Source: Erwinia sp. ErVv1
Lineage (GTDB): Bacteria > Pseudomonadota > Gammaproteobacteria > Enterobacterales > Enterobacteriaceae
DNA: 56,536 nucleotides
Reading direction: 5' to 3'
NCBI RefSeq assembly: GCF_900068895.1
Contig: NZ_CDPK01000018.1
Coordinates: 1-56,536 of the forward strand
Of the stretch, positions 19,262 to 28,630 are shown one piece after another. The notes beneath the pieces were generated by a model that was not told the DNA's origin, searched no databases, and saw only the letters and a program-made list of their open reading frames with translations. The number at the start of each line of letters is the position of its first letter. The first letter of the stretch is position 1. The position numbers were made by a program, and so were the translations under genes.

Positions 19262-20080
19262 ATGAAAAAAAATCGCGCTTTTTTAAAATGGGCGGGGGGA
19301 AAATTCCCGCTTCTTGATGATATACAACGTCATCTCCCCGACGGAGACTGTCTGGTTGAGCCTTTTGTCGGTGCGGGATCCGTATTCCTTAACACCCACT
19401 TTCCGCGCTATATCCTGGCCGATATCAACAGCGACCTGATTAACCTCTACGATATCGTCAAAACTCGTGCGGGTGAATTTGTCGCCGATGCCCGCCAGCT
19501 GTTTACCCCTGAATCAAACGATGCTGAATTCTACTATGCACGTCGTCTGGAGTTTAACCGCTGTCAGGATCCCTATCGCCGTGGTGTGTTGTTTTTGTAT
19601 CTGAATCGACACTGCTACAACGGGCTGTGCCGCTATAATCTGAGCGGCGAGTTTAACGTGCCCTTTGGCCGCTATCGCAAACCCTATTTCCCCGAGGATG
19701 AGCTTTACTGGTTTTCAGAGCGTGCGCAAAATGCGACCTTTGTCTGTGAATCGTACGATGTTACTCTTAGTCGGGCGCCTCAGGGTTCGGTGGTGTACTG
19801 CGATCCTCCTTATGCGCCGCTGTCGGCCACGGCGAACTTTACCGCTTATCACACCAACAGCTTCAGCATGCAGCAGCAGGCGCATCTGGCGGAGCTGGCC
19901 AATAAGCTATCTTTTGAGAGCCGTATTCCAGTACTGATCTCTAATCACGATACTCCAATGACCAGACTTTGGTATCAGGCCGCCGAGCTGCATAAAATCA
20001 AGGCCCGGCGATCTATTAGCCGCAATGGCGCCGGTCGTAATCAAGTGGATGAACTGCTGGCGCTGTTTGTCAGCGGCTGA
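19262..20080 (+). CDS. dam: DNA adenine methyltransferase Dam
   Basis: The start ATG at 19262 gives MKKNRAFLKWAGGK, matching E. coli Dam; in-frame codons upstream back to 19166 are not supported. The 272-residue enzyme (278 in E. coli) methylates adenine in GATC for mismatch repair, replication timing and gene regulation. It has the SAM-binding FLKWAGGK (7-14) and FVGAGSVF, and the catalytic DPPY at 181-184. The fold is the alpha class of amino-MTases. No strong ribosome site is visible immediately upstream, consistent with low expression. Confidence 0.97.
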   Translation: MKKNRAFLKWAGGKFPLLDDIQRHLPDGDCLVEPFVGAGSVFLNTHFPRYILADINSDLINLYDIVKTRAGEFVADARQLFTPESNDAEFYYARRLEFNRCQDPYRRGVLFLYLNRHCYNGLCRYNLSGEFNVPFGRYRKPYFPEDELYWFSERAQNATFVCESYDVTLSRAPQGSVVYCDPPYAPLSATANFTAYHTNSFSMQQQAHLAELANKLSFESRIPVLISNHDTPMTRLWYQAAELHKIKARRSISRNGAGRNQVDELLALFVSG

Positions 20081-20131
20081 CCTTAACTGCTGTACGTGCC
20101 TGCCAACGGGCGCGTGAAATGGGAGAAACGG

Positions 20132-20818
20132 ATGAAACAGTTTTTACTCGCCCCCTCAATTCTGTCTGCCGATTTTGCCCGCCTGGGTGAAGACACGGCG
20201 AAAGTGCTGGCAGCCGGTGGAGACGTTGTGCATTTCGATGTGATGGATAACCATTACGTGCCCAACCTGACTATGGGACCAATGGTGCTGAAAGCGCTGC
20301 GCGATTACGGTATCACGGCCCCTATCGACGTGCATATGATGGTGAAGCCGGTCGATCGTCTGATCCCGGATTTTGCTAATGCCGGTGCCAGCTATATCAC
20401 CTTCCATCCTGAAGCTTCCGAGCACCTCGATCGTTCTCTGCAACTGATTAAAGAGCACGGCTGTAAAGCCGGGCTGGTGTTCAATCCGGCCACGCCGCTC
20501 AGCTACCTTGATTATGTTATGGATAAAGTCGACGTCATTTTGCTGATGTCGGTCAATCCGGGTTTCGGTGGCCAGTCCTTTATCCCCGGTACGCTGAATA
20601 AGCTGCGGCAGGTACGCCGCCTGATCGATCAAAGCGGCTATGACATTCGGCTGGAAGTCGACGGTGGCGTAAAGGTTGAAAACATTGCTGAGATCGCTGC
20701 GGCGGGCGCGGATATGTTTGTTGCCGGATCGGCCATTTTTGGTCAGCCGGATTACAAAAAAGTCATTGATAACATGCGTAACGAACTGGAGAAATCACGT
20801 CATGGCTCATTTCACTAA
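20132..20818 (+). CDS. rpe: Ribulose-phosphate 3-epimerase
   Basis: The ATG at 20132 follows GGGAGAAACGG and gives the 228-residue enzyme starting [15 protein letters not shown]. It interconverts ribulose 5-phosphate and xylulose 5-phosphate in the pentose phosphate pathway. TIM-barrel motifs include [12 protein letters not shown] (metal ligands), [10 protein letters not shown] and LEVDGGV. The 3' end overlaps gph by 17 bases, implying translational coupling. Confidence 0.97.
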   Translation: MKQFLLAPSILSADFARLGEDTAKVLAAGGDVVHFDVMDNHYVPNLTMGPMVLKALRDYGITAPIDVHMMVKPVDRLIPDFANAGASYITFHPEASEHLDRSLQLIKEHGCKAGLVFNPATPLSYLDYVMDKVDVILLMSVNPGFGGQSFIPGTLNKLRQVRRLIDQSGYDIRLEVDGGVKVENIAEIAAAGADMFVAGSAIFGQPDYKKVIDNMRNELEKSRHGSFH

Positions 20819-21479
20819 CGTTCGCGCGCTGGCCTTTGATCTGGACGGGACGCTGACGGACAGTGCTCCCGGACTTGCCTACGCGGTTGACGCTGCGCTG
20901 ACTGCACTTAATTTACCCGCCGCGGGCGTGGAAAGGGTGTCCACGTGGATTGGTAACGGGGCCGATGTGCTGATTGAGCGCGCATTAACCTGGGCGCTGG
21001 GGCATCAGCCGGAAAGCGCCGTCATTGCCGACGCGCGCGTTCTGCTCGACAGGCACTATGCCACGACCATTGAGAGCGGCAGTAAGCTGTTCCCCGGCGT
21101 GAAAGAGGGCCTGGCCGCGCTGGCGGAAAAAGGCCTGCCGATGGCGATCGTGACGAATAAGCCGACGCCATTTGTTAAGCCCCTACTGACGTCGCTCGGC
21201 ATTGCTGACTACTTTAGCCTGATTATTGGCGGTGACGATGTTGCGGCGAAAAAACCGCATCCGGCCCCGCTGTTTCTGGTGCTAGGCAAGTTTGGCCTGC
21301 TGCCTGCGGAACTGGTCTTTATTGGCGATTCACGCAACGATATTCACGCAGCCCAGGCCGCCGGGTGTCCCAGCGTTGGCATGACCTGGGGCTACAACTA
21401 CGGCGAGCCGATAGCAACCGCGCATCCTACCGTGGTACTTGACCATTTTAACGATTTGTTGCCCACGCTAGGGCTGTAA
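20802..21479 (+). CDS. gph: Phosphoglycolate phosphatase
   Basis: This 225-residue HAD-superfamily enzyme starts at the ATG at 20802, inside the end of rpe. The nucleophile D13 and acid D15 lie in [10 protein letters not shown]. Later motifs are VTNKP (motif II), the KPHPAPL lysine and [12 protein letters not shown] (motif IV). It dephosphorylates 2-phosphoglycolate made during DNA 3'-end repair or oxygenation. It lies between rpe and trpS as in E. coli. Confidence 0.96.
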   Translation: MAHFTNVRALAFDLDGTLTDSAPGLAYAVDAALTALNLPAAGVERVSTWIGNGADVLIERALTWALGHQPESAVIADARVLLDRHYATTIESGSKLFPGVKEGLAALAEKGLPMAIVTNKPTPFVKPLLTSLGIADYFSLIIGGDDVAAKKPHPAPLFLVLGKFGLLPAELVFIGDSRNDIHAAQAAGCPSVGMTWGYNYGEPIATAHPTVVLDHFNDLLPTLGL

Positions 21480-21497
21480 TTATCAGGACGAAAAAAC

Positions 21498-22502
21498 ATG
21501 AGCAAACCCATCGTATTTAGCGGCGCACAGCCTTCCGGCGAACTGACCATCGGTAACTATATGGGGGCGCTGCGTCAGTGGGTCAATATGCAGGACGACT
21601 ACCACTGTATCTACTGTATTGTCGATTTACACGCCATCACCGTCAGGCAGGATCCGGCCGCGCTGCGTAAGGCGACTCTGGACACGCTGGCGCTTTACCT
21701 CGCCTGCGGTATCGACCCGAAAAAAAGCACTATTTTTGTGCAGTCACACGTCCCTGAACACACTCAGTTGAGCTGGATCCTGAACTGCTACACCTATTTT
21801 GGCGAGCTTAGTCGCATGACCCAGTTTAAGGATAAGTCGACGCGCTATGAAGAAAATATCAACGCCGGACTGTTTGACTATCCGGTGCTGATGGCCGCCG
21901 ATATTCTGCTTTATCAGACCGCGCAGGTGCCGGTCGGGGAAGATCAGAAGCAGCATCTCGAGCTGAGCCGCGATGTTGCCTCACGTTTTAATGCGCTTTA
22001 CGGCGACGTTTTCCGGGTACCTGAGCCGTTTATTCCGACTTCTGGCGCGCGCGTGATGTCGCTGCTCGAGCCGACTAAAAAGATGTCTAAATCTGACGAT
22101 AATCGCAACAACGTCATCGGTCTGCTGGAAGATCCTAAGTCGGTTGTGAAGAAGATTAAACGTGCGATGACCGACGGCGATGAGCCGCCGGTGGTGCGCT
22201 ATGACGTGAAAAACAAGGCGGGCGTTTCTAACCTGCTGGACATCCTGTCCGGCGTAACCGGTAAGAGCATCCCCGAGCTTGAACAGCAGTTTGCAGGCCA
22301 GATGTATGGCCACCTGAAGGGCGCCGTGGCTGATGCCGTTTCAGAGATGCTTGGCGATCTCCAGGCGCGATACCATGAGTTCCGCAATGACGAAGCCCTG
22401 CTGGAACAGATTATGCGTGACGGCGCGGCGAAAGCCCGGGCGCAGGCGCAGGAAACGCTGAAGAAGGTATATGAAGCCGTCGGCTTTGTTGCTCAGCCAT
22501 AA
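21498..22502 (+). CDS. trpS: Tryptophanyl-tRNA synthetase
   Basis: The 334-residue class I synthetase has the HIGH-type motif as TIGN at 17-20 ([15 protein letters not shown]) and the KMSKS loop near residues 193-198 (KKMSKSDDN). It charges tRNA-Trp. The ATG follows CAGGACGAAAAA. It is the last gene of the aroK-trpS cluster. Downstream come a 10-bp hairpin and the 50-bp tandem repeats. Confidence 0.97.
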   Translation: MSKPIVFSGAQPSGELTIGNYMGALRQWVNMQDDYHCIYCIVDLHAITVRQDPAALRKATLDTLALYLACGIDPKKSTIFVQSHVPEHTQLSWILNCYTYFGELSRMTQFKDKSTRYEENINAGLFDYPVLMAADILLYQTAQVPVGEDQKQHLELSRDVASRFNALYGDVFRVPEPFIPTSGARVMSLLEPTKKMSKSDDNRNNVIGLLEDPKSVVKKIKRAMTDGDEPPVVRYDVKNKAGVSNLLDILSGVTGKSIPELEQQFAGQMYGHLKGAVADAVSEMLGDLQARYHEFRNDEALLEQIMRDGAAKARAQAQETLKKVYEAVGFVAQP

Positions 22503-22513
22503 TCCTGCCCTCC

Positions 22514-22542
22514 GGCCAGCAGCAGAATGCACGCTGCTGGCC
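22514..22542. terminator. 10-bp hairpin after trpS
   Basis: GGCCAGCAGC (22514-22523) pairs perfectly with GCTGCTGGCC (22533-22542) around nine bases. It lies 11 bases after the trpS stop, where a terminator is expected, but is not followed by a T-run. A Rho-independent role is unproven. Confidence 0.45.
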
Positions 22543-22580
22543 AGTCCTCCCCCTGCGTATCTTCTCAATCCCCCGCGTAT

Positions 22581-22740
22581 TTTGTGCAGGCTGAACCTCT
22601 CACGCGTATGTATAAATATCTGCCGCGCAGTGTGTGCAGGCTGGTCCTCTCTCGCGTAGGTATAAATTTCTGTCGCACAGTTTGTGCAGGCTGGTCTTCT
22701 CCCGCATGCGTATAAACATTTCCCACGCGGTATAAGCAGG
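22581..22740. repeat. 50-bp tandem repeat, three full copies plus a partial one
   Basis: Copies start at 22581, 22631 and 22681, each exactly 50 bases. Each has a conserved TGTGCAGGCTG start and a central GCGTA..TATAAA block, with roughly 70-85% identity by eye. A fourth copy begins at 22731 (TATAAGCAGG) and breaks off near 22741. A further degraded copy may precede at 22531. The array lies between convergent trpS and cysG and ends almost at the cysG stop. There are no spacers, so it is not CRISPR. Confidence 0.85.
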
Positions 22741-22751
22741 CGACCTGGCGG

Positions 22752-24116
22752 CTAAAACCAGCTGAGCCTTTCGCGCAAACTGACGACCTCACCCACGATA
22801 ATCAGCGCGGGGCTGCTGACGCGGCAGGCCAGTGAGTCCAGTTCAGATAGCATACCGCTGATGACGCGCTGCTGAGGAGACGTCCCGTTTTCCACCAGCG
22901 CCACCGGCATAGCCGCCGCCATCCCGTTTTCGATCAGTCGCTGGCGGATCTCTCCTGCCTGAGACAGCCCCATGTAAAACACCAGGGTCTGCTGACCCGC
23001 GGCCAGATTATGCCAGTCCAGCGTGCCGTCAGCCTGCACGTGGCCGGTAATCAGCCGGACGCTTTGTGCAAGGTCACGGTGGGTAAGGGGAATGCCGCTA
23101 TAGGCGGAACAGCCTGAGGCGGCGGTAATACCGGGCACCACGGAAAAGGGGATATTCGCCTGCCGCAGCGCCTCTAGTTCCTCGGCACCGCGGCCAAATA
23201 TAAAGGGGTCGCCGCCCTTCAGGCGGACCACCCGCTTGCCCTGCTGCGCCAGTTGTACCAGTAGCAGATTAATTTCTTCCTGTGGAACGCAGTGGCTGCC
23301 CGCGCGTTTGCCCACAAACAGGCGTTCCGCATCGCGCCTGATAAGCTCAAGGACTCCCTCTGAGACCAGTCGGTCGTAGACCACGATATCCGCCTGCTGG
23401 ATCTGTTGCAGGCCTTTCAGCGTCAGTAAGCCTGCGTCTCCCGGGCCTGCGCCCACCAGCACCACTTCGCCCCGGTGCTCCGGCGGCTGCTGAAAAAGCG
23501 CCTCGGTGAGCTGTTCCGTGCAGGATACGTCGCCGCTTGCCAGCGACTGCGCCAGCCTGTTATGGCTGAAAAGCTTCTCCCAGAAGCGTCTGCGCTGCCC
23601 CATCTCACTGAACTGCCGTTTAACCCGCTGGCGAAGCAAACCGGCATGATCTGCTATTTTCCCCAGATGCTGGGGCAGCAGAGATTCAATTTTTTCACGC
23701 AGCAGGCGGGCCATCACCGGTGCGCGTCCGCCGCTGGAGATCGCAATCATCAGCGGCGAACGATCGACCACGGAGGGCATAATGGCGCTGGCCTGATCGG
23801 GCGCGTCAACAACGTTGCAGAATATCCGTCTGCTTTCTGCGCTGGCGTTCACCCGTTGATTAACGCCGGCGCTGTCGGTTGCAGCAATGGCCAGCCAGCA
23901 GTCATCCAGCATGGCAGGCGTGAAGGCGCCTTCTATAAGCCTCAGTTTGCCCGCCTGCTGCCAGTGGTGAAATTGTGGGGAGAAGGCGGGGGCGCAGACC
24001 CGCAGGTCGGCACCGGCCTTCAACAGGAGTCGGGCTTTCCGTTCGGCGACCTCACCGCCGCCCACCAGCAGGCAGCCCCTGCCGCGAAGCTGGCAAAAAA
24101 GGGGAAAATAATCCAT
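22752..24116 (-). CDS. cysG: Siroheme synthase (multifunctional)
   Basis: The 454-residue fusion enzyme makes siroheme from uroporphyrinogen III. The N-terminal half (about 1-210) is the NAD-dependent precorrin-2 dehydrogenase/ferrochelatase, with [13 protein letters not shown] (17-29). The C-terminal half (about 215-454) is the SAM uroporphyrinogen III methyltransferase, with [34 protein letters not shown] and the GIPLTHR segment. Its start directly abuts the nirD stop, so nirBD-cysG is one operon. That fits, as siroheme is the cofactor of NirB and of sulfite reductase. In E. coli nirC stands between nirD and cysG; it is absent here. Confidence 0.97.
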   Translation of the reverse strand: MDYFPLFCQLRGRGCLLVGGGEVAERKARLLLKAGADLRVCAPAFSPQFHHWQQAGKLRLIEGAFTPAMLDDCWLAIAATDSAGVNQRVNASAESRRIFCNVVDAPDQASAIMPSVVDRSPLMIAISSGGRAPVMARLLREKIESLLPQHLGKIADHAGLLRQRVKRQFSEMGQRRRFWEKLFSHNRLAQSLASGDVSCTEQLTEALFQQPPEHRGEVVLVGAGPGDAGLLTLKGLQQIQQADIVVYDRLVSEGVLELIRRDAERLFVGKRAGSHCVPQEEINLLLVQLAQQGKRVVRLKGGDPFIFGRGAEELEALRQANIPFSVVPGITAASGCSAYSGIPLTHRDLAQSVRLITGHVQADGTLDWHNLAAGQQTLVFYMGLSQAGEIRQRLIENGMAAAMPVALVENGTSPQQRVISGMLSELDSLACRVSSPALIIVGEVVSLRERLSWF

Positions 24117-24443
24117 TCAGACGACGACCTCGACGAAGCCATCACGCACGCGGGCGGGCCATGATGCAATTGAGCGGCTTTCATCTTCCATACAGAGGCC
24201 ATCACTCAGCCGGAACCGCTGCTTCTTAAGCGGGCTGGCTACCCACAGCGCCTGCTGGTGTTCAGCGATAATGCCGCGTGACAGTACGCTGGCGTTGGCA
24301 AAGGGATCAATGTTGCTGAGGGCGAAAACCTCATCGTCCGGGCGGGGACGAAAGAGGGCGATCTGTTGCTCGCCGACCCGCGCGCAGACGCCAGTTGCGG
24401 GGAGAATTTGTTCCAGTTCACAAATGCGGTGCCACTGACTCAT
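24117..24443 (-). CDS. nirD: Nitrite reductase (NADH) small subunit
   Basis: The 108-residue Rieske-like subunit starts MSQWHRICELEQILPATG. It resembles a [2Fe-2S] ferredoxin fold, but the NirD group of enteric bacteria lacks the Cys/His cluster ligands. No CxH...CxxH pair is visible here. It partners NirB in cytoplasmic NADH-dependent nitrite reduction to ammonia. It overlaps the nirB stop by four bases and abuts cysG. Confidence 0.95.
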   Translation of the reverse strand: MSQWHRICELEQILPATGVCARVGEQQIALFRPRPDDEVFALSNIDPFANASVLSRGIIAEHQQALWVASPLKKQRFRLSDGLCMEDESRSIASWPARVRDGFVEVVV

Positions 24444-26974
24444 AGCTTTTCCTCCAGAACCCTGACCGGCAAGCGCTCTTCCGCCCGCGCCGGCCGGTGC
24501 TGGTCACGTTCGGCGATGACCTGAACCAGCGGGTCACGGCTGCCATCATTGATAAAGTGTGCGAAGCGGCTATGCTGGCTGACATCGTCGACCGTTTCTT
24601 TCCATTCACAGCGGAAACCGGCACGTAGCTGGCTCATTTCGGCTTCCAGCTGGGCATTAAGCCCCAGGCTGTCGTGGATAATCACCTGTTTCAGGTAGTC
24701 GATCCCACCCTCCAGGCTCTCCAGCCACAGGGAGGTACGCTGTAATTTATCGGCGGTGCGGATATAGAACAGCATAAAACGGTCGAGATAGCGGATGAGC
24801 GTGGCGCTATCCAGATCGGCTGCCAGCAAATCAGCATGGCGTGGCTTCATACCGCCGTTCCCGCAGAGATAGAGGTTCCAGCCCTTCTCGGTGGCAATGA
24901 TCCCCACGTCTTTGGCCTGCGCCTCGGCGCACTCGCGGGTGCAGCCCGAGACGCCAAACTTCATTTTATGCGGCGTACGAATGCCCTTATAGCGGTTTTC
25001 CAGTTCTACGCCGAGGCTGAGGCTGTCGCCAACGCCAAAGCGGCACCAGCTGTTGCCAACGCAGGTTTTCGCCATGCGCAGGGCCTTGGCGTAGGCGTGG
25101 CCGGTTTCAAACCCGGCGGCAATCAGTTCAGACCAGATGGCGGGCAGATCGTCCTTTTGTGCGCCGAACAGACCGATACGCTGCGAGCCGGTAATTTTGC
25201 TGTAGAGGCGGTAGCGTCGGCCAATTTCGCCGATGGCGATCAGCCCCTCAGGCGTGATTTCGCCCCCCGGGGAGCGCGGGATCACCGAATAGGTCCCATC
25301 CTTCTGGATGTTGCCGAGGAAGATATCGTTACTGTCCTGGAGCGGCGTGTGCTGCGGAGTGAGCACGTATTCATTCCAGCATGACGCCAGCAGTGATGCG
25401 ACCGTCGGTTTACATATCTCGCAGCCGTAACCGCTGCCGTGGCTGGCCAGCAGCTGCCCGAAGGTCCTGATCTCCTCCAGGCGGATCAGGTGGTAGAGTT
25501 CCTGCCGGGAGTAGGGGAAATGCTCGCAAAGGTGATGACTGACCGCGATCCCCTGCTGGCTCAGTTCGGCATTTAGCACCTGAGTAATTAGCGGCACACA
25601 GCCACCGCAGCCGCTCCCCGCTTTGGTTTCCGCCTTGAGCGCGGCAAGGGTATGACAGCCCCGCTTAATGGCCTGTACCAGCGCGCCTTTAGTCACGTCG
25701 AAGCAGGAGCAAATTTGTGCCGTGTCCGGCAGTGATTCCACCCCGGTAGCCGGTTTATCGCCCGCCCCGGCTGGCAGGATCAGCGCCGCAGGATTTTCCG
25801 GTAGGGGAATGCCATTAAGCATTAGCTGAAGCAGATTACCATAGTCGGCGGTATCCCCCACCAACACCGCCCCGAGCAGCGTTTTGTTATCCGCGCTGAC
25901 CACCAGTCGCTTATAGATTTGCTGATGTTCATCAAGCCAGATATAGCTTCTTGCGCCTGCCGTCCGTCCGCGCGTATCGCCAATCCCCCCCACTTCAACG
26001 CCCAGGAGCTTCAGCTTCGCGCTCATGTCCGCGCCGGTAAAAGCGCTGCTGTTGCCCAGCAAGCCTTCACAAACCACCTGCGCCATTTTATAGCCGGGCG
26101 CAACAAGGCCAAAGGCACGACCCTGCCAGGCGGCACATTCGCCAATGGCATAAATATCGCCATCGGAGGTGACGCACTGGTCGTCAATCATAAAGCCGCC
26201 GCGCGGTGCCAGCGCCAAATCACAGCTTTTGGCCAGCGCGTCCTGCGGGCGAATACCGGTAGAGAAGACGATAAAATCCACCTCCAGCGCGCTGTCGTCA
26301 CCGAATAGCAGCCTTTTGCCGCCTGCTGGCGTATCAAGGATTTCGCGGGTACTTTTGCCGGTATGAACGTGAACGCCCATCGCCTCAATTTTTTCGCGCA
26401 GCAGTGCGCCCCCGAGGGGATCGAGCTGCTCGGCCATTAGCACCGGCGCATACTCAATCACATGGGTTTCAATCCCGAGATCACGCAGAGCACCCGCCGC
26501 TTCCAGCCCCAGCAGGCCACCGCCCACGACGGCACCGCGCTGACTTTGGCGGGCGCGCGCCTCAATGGCATTCAGATCGTCGATAGTACGGTAGACGTAA
26601 CAGTCTTTGCCGCTGGCTCCCTGTATTGGCGGAACCCAGGGGCGGGATCCGGTCGCCAGCACCAGCTTATCGTAGTGCACTTCGCGGCCTGCGCTGGAAC
26701 GGACGATTTTCCTTTCACGGTCAATCTGGATGACGCACTCCTCCAGCAGCAGGTCAATATCGTGCTGCTGGTAAAACCCTTCGCGAACCAGCGACAGCGC
26801 GTCAACGGTATGATGGGTGAAATAGGCTGAGAGATGGACCCGATCGTAAGCGACCCAGGGTTCTTCACAAAAAACGGTAATAGCAAACTGGCCTGGTGCG
26901 GCTTTCTCTGCCAGCGCTTCAATCAGGCGGTGGCCAACCATGCCGTTGCCAATGATGACGAGTCGGGTGCGCAT
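24440..26974 (-). CDS. nirB: Nitrite reductase (NADH) large subunit
   Basis: The ATG at 26974 is chosen because GAGG lies five bases upstream and the product starts MRTRLVIIGNGMVGHRL like E. coli NirB; an ATG at 26992 lacks a ribosome site. The 844-residue enzyme has an FAD/NADH oxidoreductase N-terminus (GNGMVGHR, GGLLGLEAAG). A BFD-type [2Fe-2S] domain follows (CSCFDVTKGALVQA, then GCGGC). The C-terminal sulfite/nitrite reductase domain has the siroheme-[4Fe-4S] cysteines in GVSGCTRECAEAQ and LCGNGG. It reduces nitrite to ammonium in the cytoplasm. The promoter carries FNR and NarL boxes. Confidence 0.97.
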   Translation of the reverse strand: MRTRLVIIGNGMVGHRLIEALAEKAAPGQFAITVFCEEPWVAYDRVHLSAYFTHHTVDALSLVREGFYQQHDIDLLLEECVIQIDRERKIVRSSAGREVHYDKLVLATGSRPWVPPIQGASGKDCYVYRTIDDLNAIEARARQSQRGAVVGGGLLGLEAAGALRDLGIETHVIEYAPVLMAEQLDPLGGALLREKIEAMGVHVHTGKSTREILDTPAGGKRLLFGDDSALEVDFIVFSTGIRPQDALAKSCDLALAPRGGFMIDDQCVTSDGDIYAIGECAAWQGRAFGLVAPGYKMAQVVCEGLLGNSSAFTGADMSAKLKLLGVEVGGIGDTRGRTAGARSYIWLDEHQQIYKRLVVSADNKTLLGAVLVGDTADYGNLLQLMLNGIPLPENPAALILPAGAGDKPATGVESLPDTAQICSCFDVTKGALVQAIKRGCHTLAALKAETKAGSGCGGCVPLITQVLNAELSQQGIAVSHHLCEHFPYSRQELYHLIRLEEIRTFGQLLASHGSGYGCEICKPTVASLLASCWNEYVLTPQHTPLQDSNDIFLGNIQKDGTYSVIPRSPGGEITPEGLIAIGEIGRRYRLYSKITGSQRIGLFGAQKDDLPAIWSELIAAGFETGHAYAKALRMAKTCVGNSWCRFGVGDSLSLGVELENRYKGIRTPHKMKFGVSGCTRECAEAQAKDVGIIATEKGWNLYLCGNGGMKPRHADLLAADLDSATLIRYLDRFMLFYIRTADKLQRTSLWLESLEGGIDYLKQVIIHDSLGLNAQLEAEMSQLRAGFRCEWKETVDDVSQHSRFAHFINDGSRDPLVQVIAERDQHRPARAEERLPVRVLEEKL

Positions 26975-27031
26975 TTTTGCCTCACATTGCAAACGAATGC
27001 CGCTACCTTAGCGTGCTAAAAAGCGCGCTTA

Positions 27032-27045
27032 TTGATGCATATCAA
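27032..27045 (-). promoter_or_regulatory. FNR binding site of the nirB promoter
   Basis: TTGATGCATATCAA is a perfect FNR consensus (TTGAT-N4-ATCAA). With a transcription start near 26997 its centre is at -41.5, the class II activator position known for E. coli nirB. A -10-like TAAGGT stands at 27010-27005 on the minus strand. It predicts anaerobic induction of nirBD-cysG. Confidence 0.85.
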
Positions 27046-27058
27046 TCCGTTTTCCAAA

Positions 27059-27074
27059 TACCTCTTAATAGGTA
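27059..27074 (-). promoter_or_regulatory. NarL/NarP 7-2-7 site of the nirB promoter
   Basis: TACCTCT-TA-ATAGGTA is a perfect inverted pair of TACYYMT heptamers spaced by two bases, the NarL/NarP high-affinity arrangement. Its centre lies 28 bases beyond the FNR box centre, i.e. at -69.5 from the inferred start, as in E. coli nirB. It predicts nitrate/nitrite activation. Confidence 0.85.
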
Positions 27075-27224
27075 TGCCAATGATTTGATGGGTTTTTTTA
27101 TAAGTTAGCGGAATCCTTCGGGTTTATGTGACTTCCCTGCGAGGGTGGGGCGAACGCTGGCTGTGCATAGTGTGGAATCAGTGATAGGGTTAAAACTGTG
27201 ATTGCTGACCCCGGGAGTACATCA

Positions 27225-28505
27225 ATGCAGGCTGTTAATTTGAAAAGAATAAACCATGTCCGACTGCCCTGGCGCGATGGACTCTGGCAAATCGAAATTC
27301 AGGACGGCAACATTGCACGTATTGCGCCGCAGGCCCGATGTGCCCCGCATCCGGAAGCGCTGGATGCCGAAGGCGGGCTGGCTTTCCCCCCCTTTATCGA
27401 ACCCCACATTCATCTTGATACCACGCAAACGGCGGGAGAACCTGCCTGGAATCAGTCAGGTACGCTGTTTGAGGGGATTGAACGCTGGGCGGAGCGAAAG
27501 GCGCTGCTGAGCCATGAGGATGTCAAACAGCGCGCGCTTCAGACGCTAAAGTGGCAGATCGCCAACGGTATCCAGCATGTCCGCACCCACGTCGATGTCT
27601 CGGATCCCAGCCTCACCGCACTGAAGGCGATGCTTGAGGTCAGGCAGGAGATGGCCCCCTGGGTGGATATTCAGATTGTGGCTTTCCCTCAGGAAGGCAT
27701 TCTCTCCTATCCCAACGGCGAGGCGCTGCTTGAGGAGGCCCTGCGACTGGGGGCAGATGTGGTGGGTGCCATTCCTCACTTCGAGTTCACCCGTGAATAT
27801 GGCGTGGAGTCACTGCATAAAACCTTCGCGCTGGCACAAAAGTATCAGCGCATGGTGGATGTTCACTGCGATGAAATCGACGATGAGCAGTCCCGCTTCG
27901 TCGAAACCGTTGCGGCACTGGCGCTTAAGGAGAAGATGGGGGAGAGGGTGACGGCCAGTCATACCACCGCGATGCACTCCTACAATGGTGCCTATACTTC
28001 GCGTCTGTTCCGCCTGCTGAAGCTGTCAGGCATCAATTTCGTCGCCAATCCGCTGGTGAATATCCATTTGCAGGGCCGCTTTGATAGCTATCCGAAGCGC
28101 CGCGGCATTACGCGGGTGAAGGAGATGCTGGAGGCCGATATTAACGTCTGCTTCGGGCACGATGATGTGTTTGACCCCTGGTATCCGCTGGGAACCGCCA
28201 ACATGCTCCAGGTGCTGCATATGGGACTGCACGTCTGTCAGCTTATGGGCTACGCGCAAATTGATGCCGGTATCAATCTCATTACCCATAACAGCGCCAG
28301 AACGCTACAGCTGAAGGATTATGGTATTCAAAGCGGTAACAGTGCCAATATGGTGATCCTCCCGGCAGAGAGTGGCTTTGACGCACTGCGTCGTCAGGTT
28401 GCGGTACGCTATTCCATTCGACAGGGAAAAGTCATTGCTGAAACGAAGCCGGCACAGACCACGATTCACCTCGGGGAGAGTGAGCAGGTGGATTTCCGTC
28501 GCTGA
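27225..28505 (+). CDS. codA: Cytosine deaminase
   Basis: The ATG at 27225 follows GGGAG with a seven-base gap and yields 426 residues (427 in E. coli). Upstream in-frame codons from 27198 include the ribosome site and are rejected. It deaminates cytosine to uracil in pyrimidine salvage. Metal and catalytic residues fall at E. coli positions: H61 and H63 (HIHLD), H214 and E217 (VHCDEIDD), H246 (ASHTTAMH) and the aspartate in GHDDVFDPW. Unlike E. coli, no codB permease is adjacent; codA is alone, divergent from nirB. The 3' end is partly duplicated downstream. Confidence 0.95.
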   Translation: MQAVNLKRINHVRLPWRDGLWQIEIQDGNIARIAPQARCAPHPEALDAEGGLAFPPFIEPHIHLDTTQTAGEPAWNQSGTLFEGIERWAERKALLSHEDVKQRALQTLKWQIANGIQHVRTHVDVSDPSLTALKAMLEVRQEMAPWVDIQIVAFPQEGILSYPNGEALLEEALRLGADVVGAIPHFEFTREYGVESLHKTFALAQKYQRMVDVHCDEIDDEQSRFVETVAALALKEKMGERVTASHTTAMHSYNGAYTSRLFRLLKLSGINFVANPLVNIHLQGRFDSYPKRRGITRVKEMLEADINVCFGHDDVFDPWYPLGTANMLQVLHMGLHVCQLMGYAQIDAGINLITHNSARTLQLKDYGIQSGNSANMVILPAESGFDALRRQVAVRYSIRQGKVIAETKPAQTTIHLGESEQVDFRR

Positions 28506-28571
28506 GCATCGACGATAGTCGCTGAGCATCGTCGGTAATCGTGTGGATTTCCGTCGCTGAGCATCGACGAT
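28488..28571 (+). repeat. Duplicated 3' end of codA
   Basis: The 29 bases at 28488-28516, covering the last codons and stop of codA plus 11 bases, recur exactly at 28543-28571. A third, shorter copy of the core GTCGCTGAGCATCG lies between them (28518-28531). The pattern suggests local slippage or unequal exchange at the gene's end. The coding sequence itself is not changed. Confidence 0.85.
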
Positions 28572-28596
28572 CGCGCTAACGGTGTGGGTGACTGAA

Positions 28597-28627
28597 CTGG
28601 CAAGCCTTGCGGCCTGCCAGGGGTTTA
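28597..28627. terminator. Hairpin between codA and tsgA
   Basis: CTGGCAAGCC (28597-28606) pairs with GGCCTGCCAG (28611-28620) with one G-T pair around TTGC and is followed by GGGTTTATT. It lies between convergent genes and probably terminates codA. The T-run is short. Confidence 0.5.
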
Positions 28628-28630
28628 TTA

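Noticed and set aside
22527-22715. Short plus-strand frames over the 50-bp repeats
   Set aside because: Open only because of the repeat; the 50-base period is not a multiple of three and no start signal is present.
22531-22741. CRISPR array at the 50-bp repeats
   Set aside because: Copies are contiguous and diverged, with no unique spacers, and no cas gene lies nearby.
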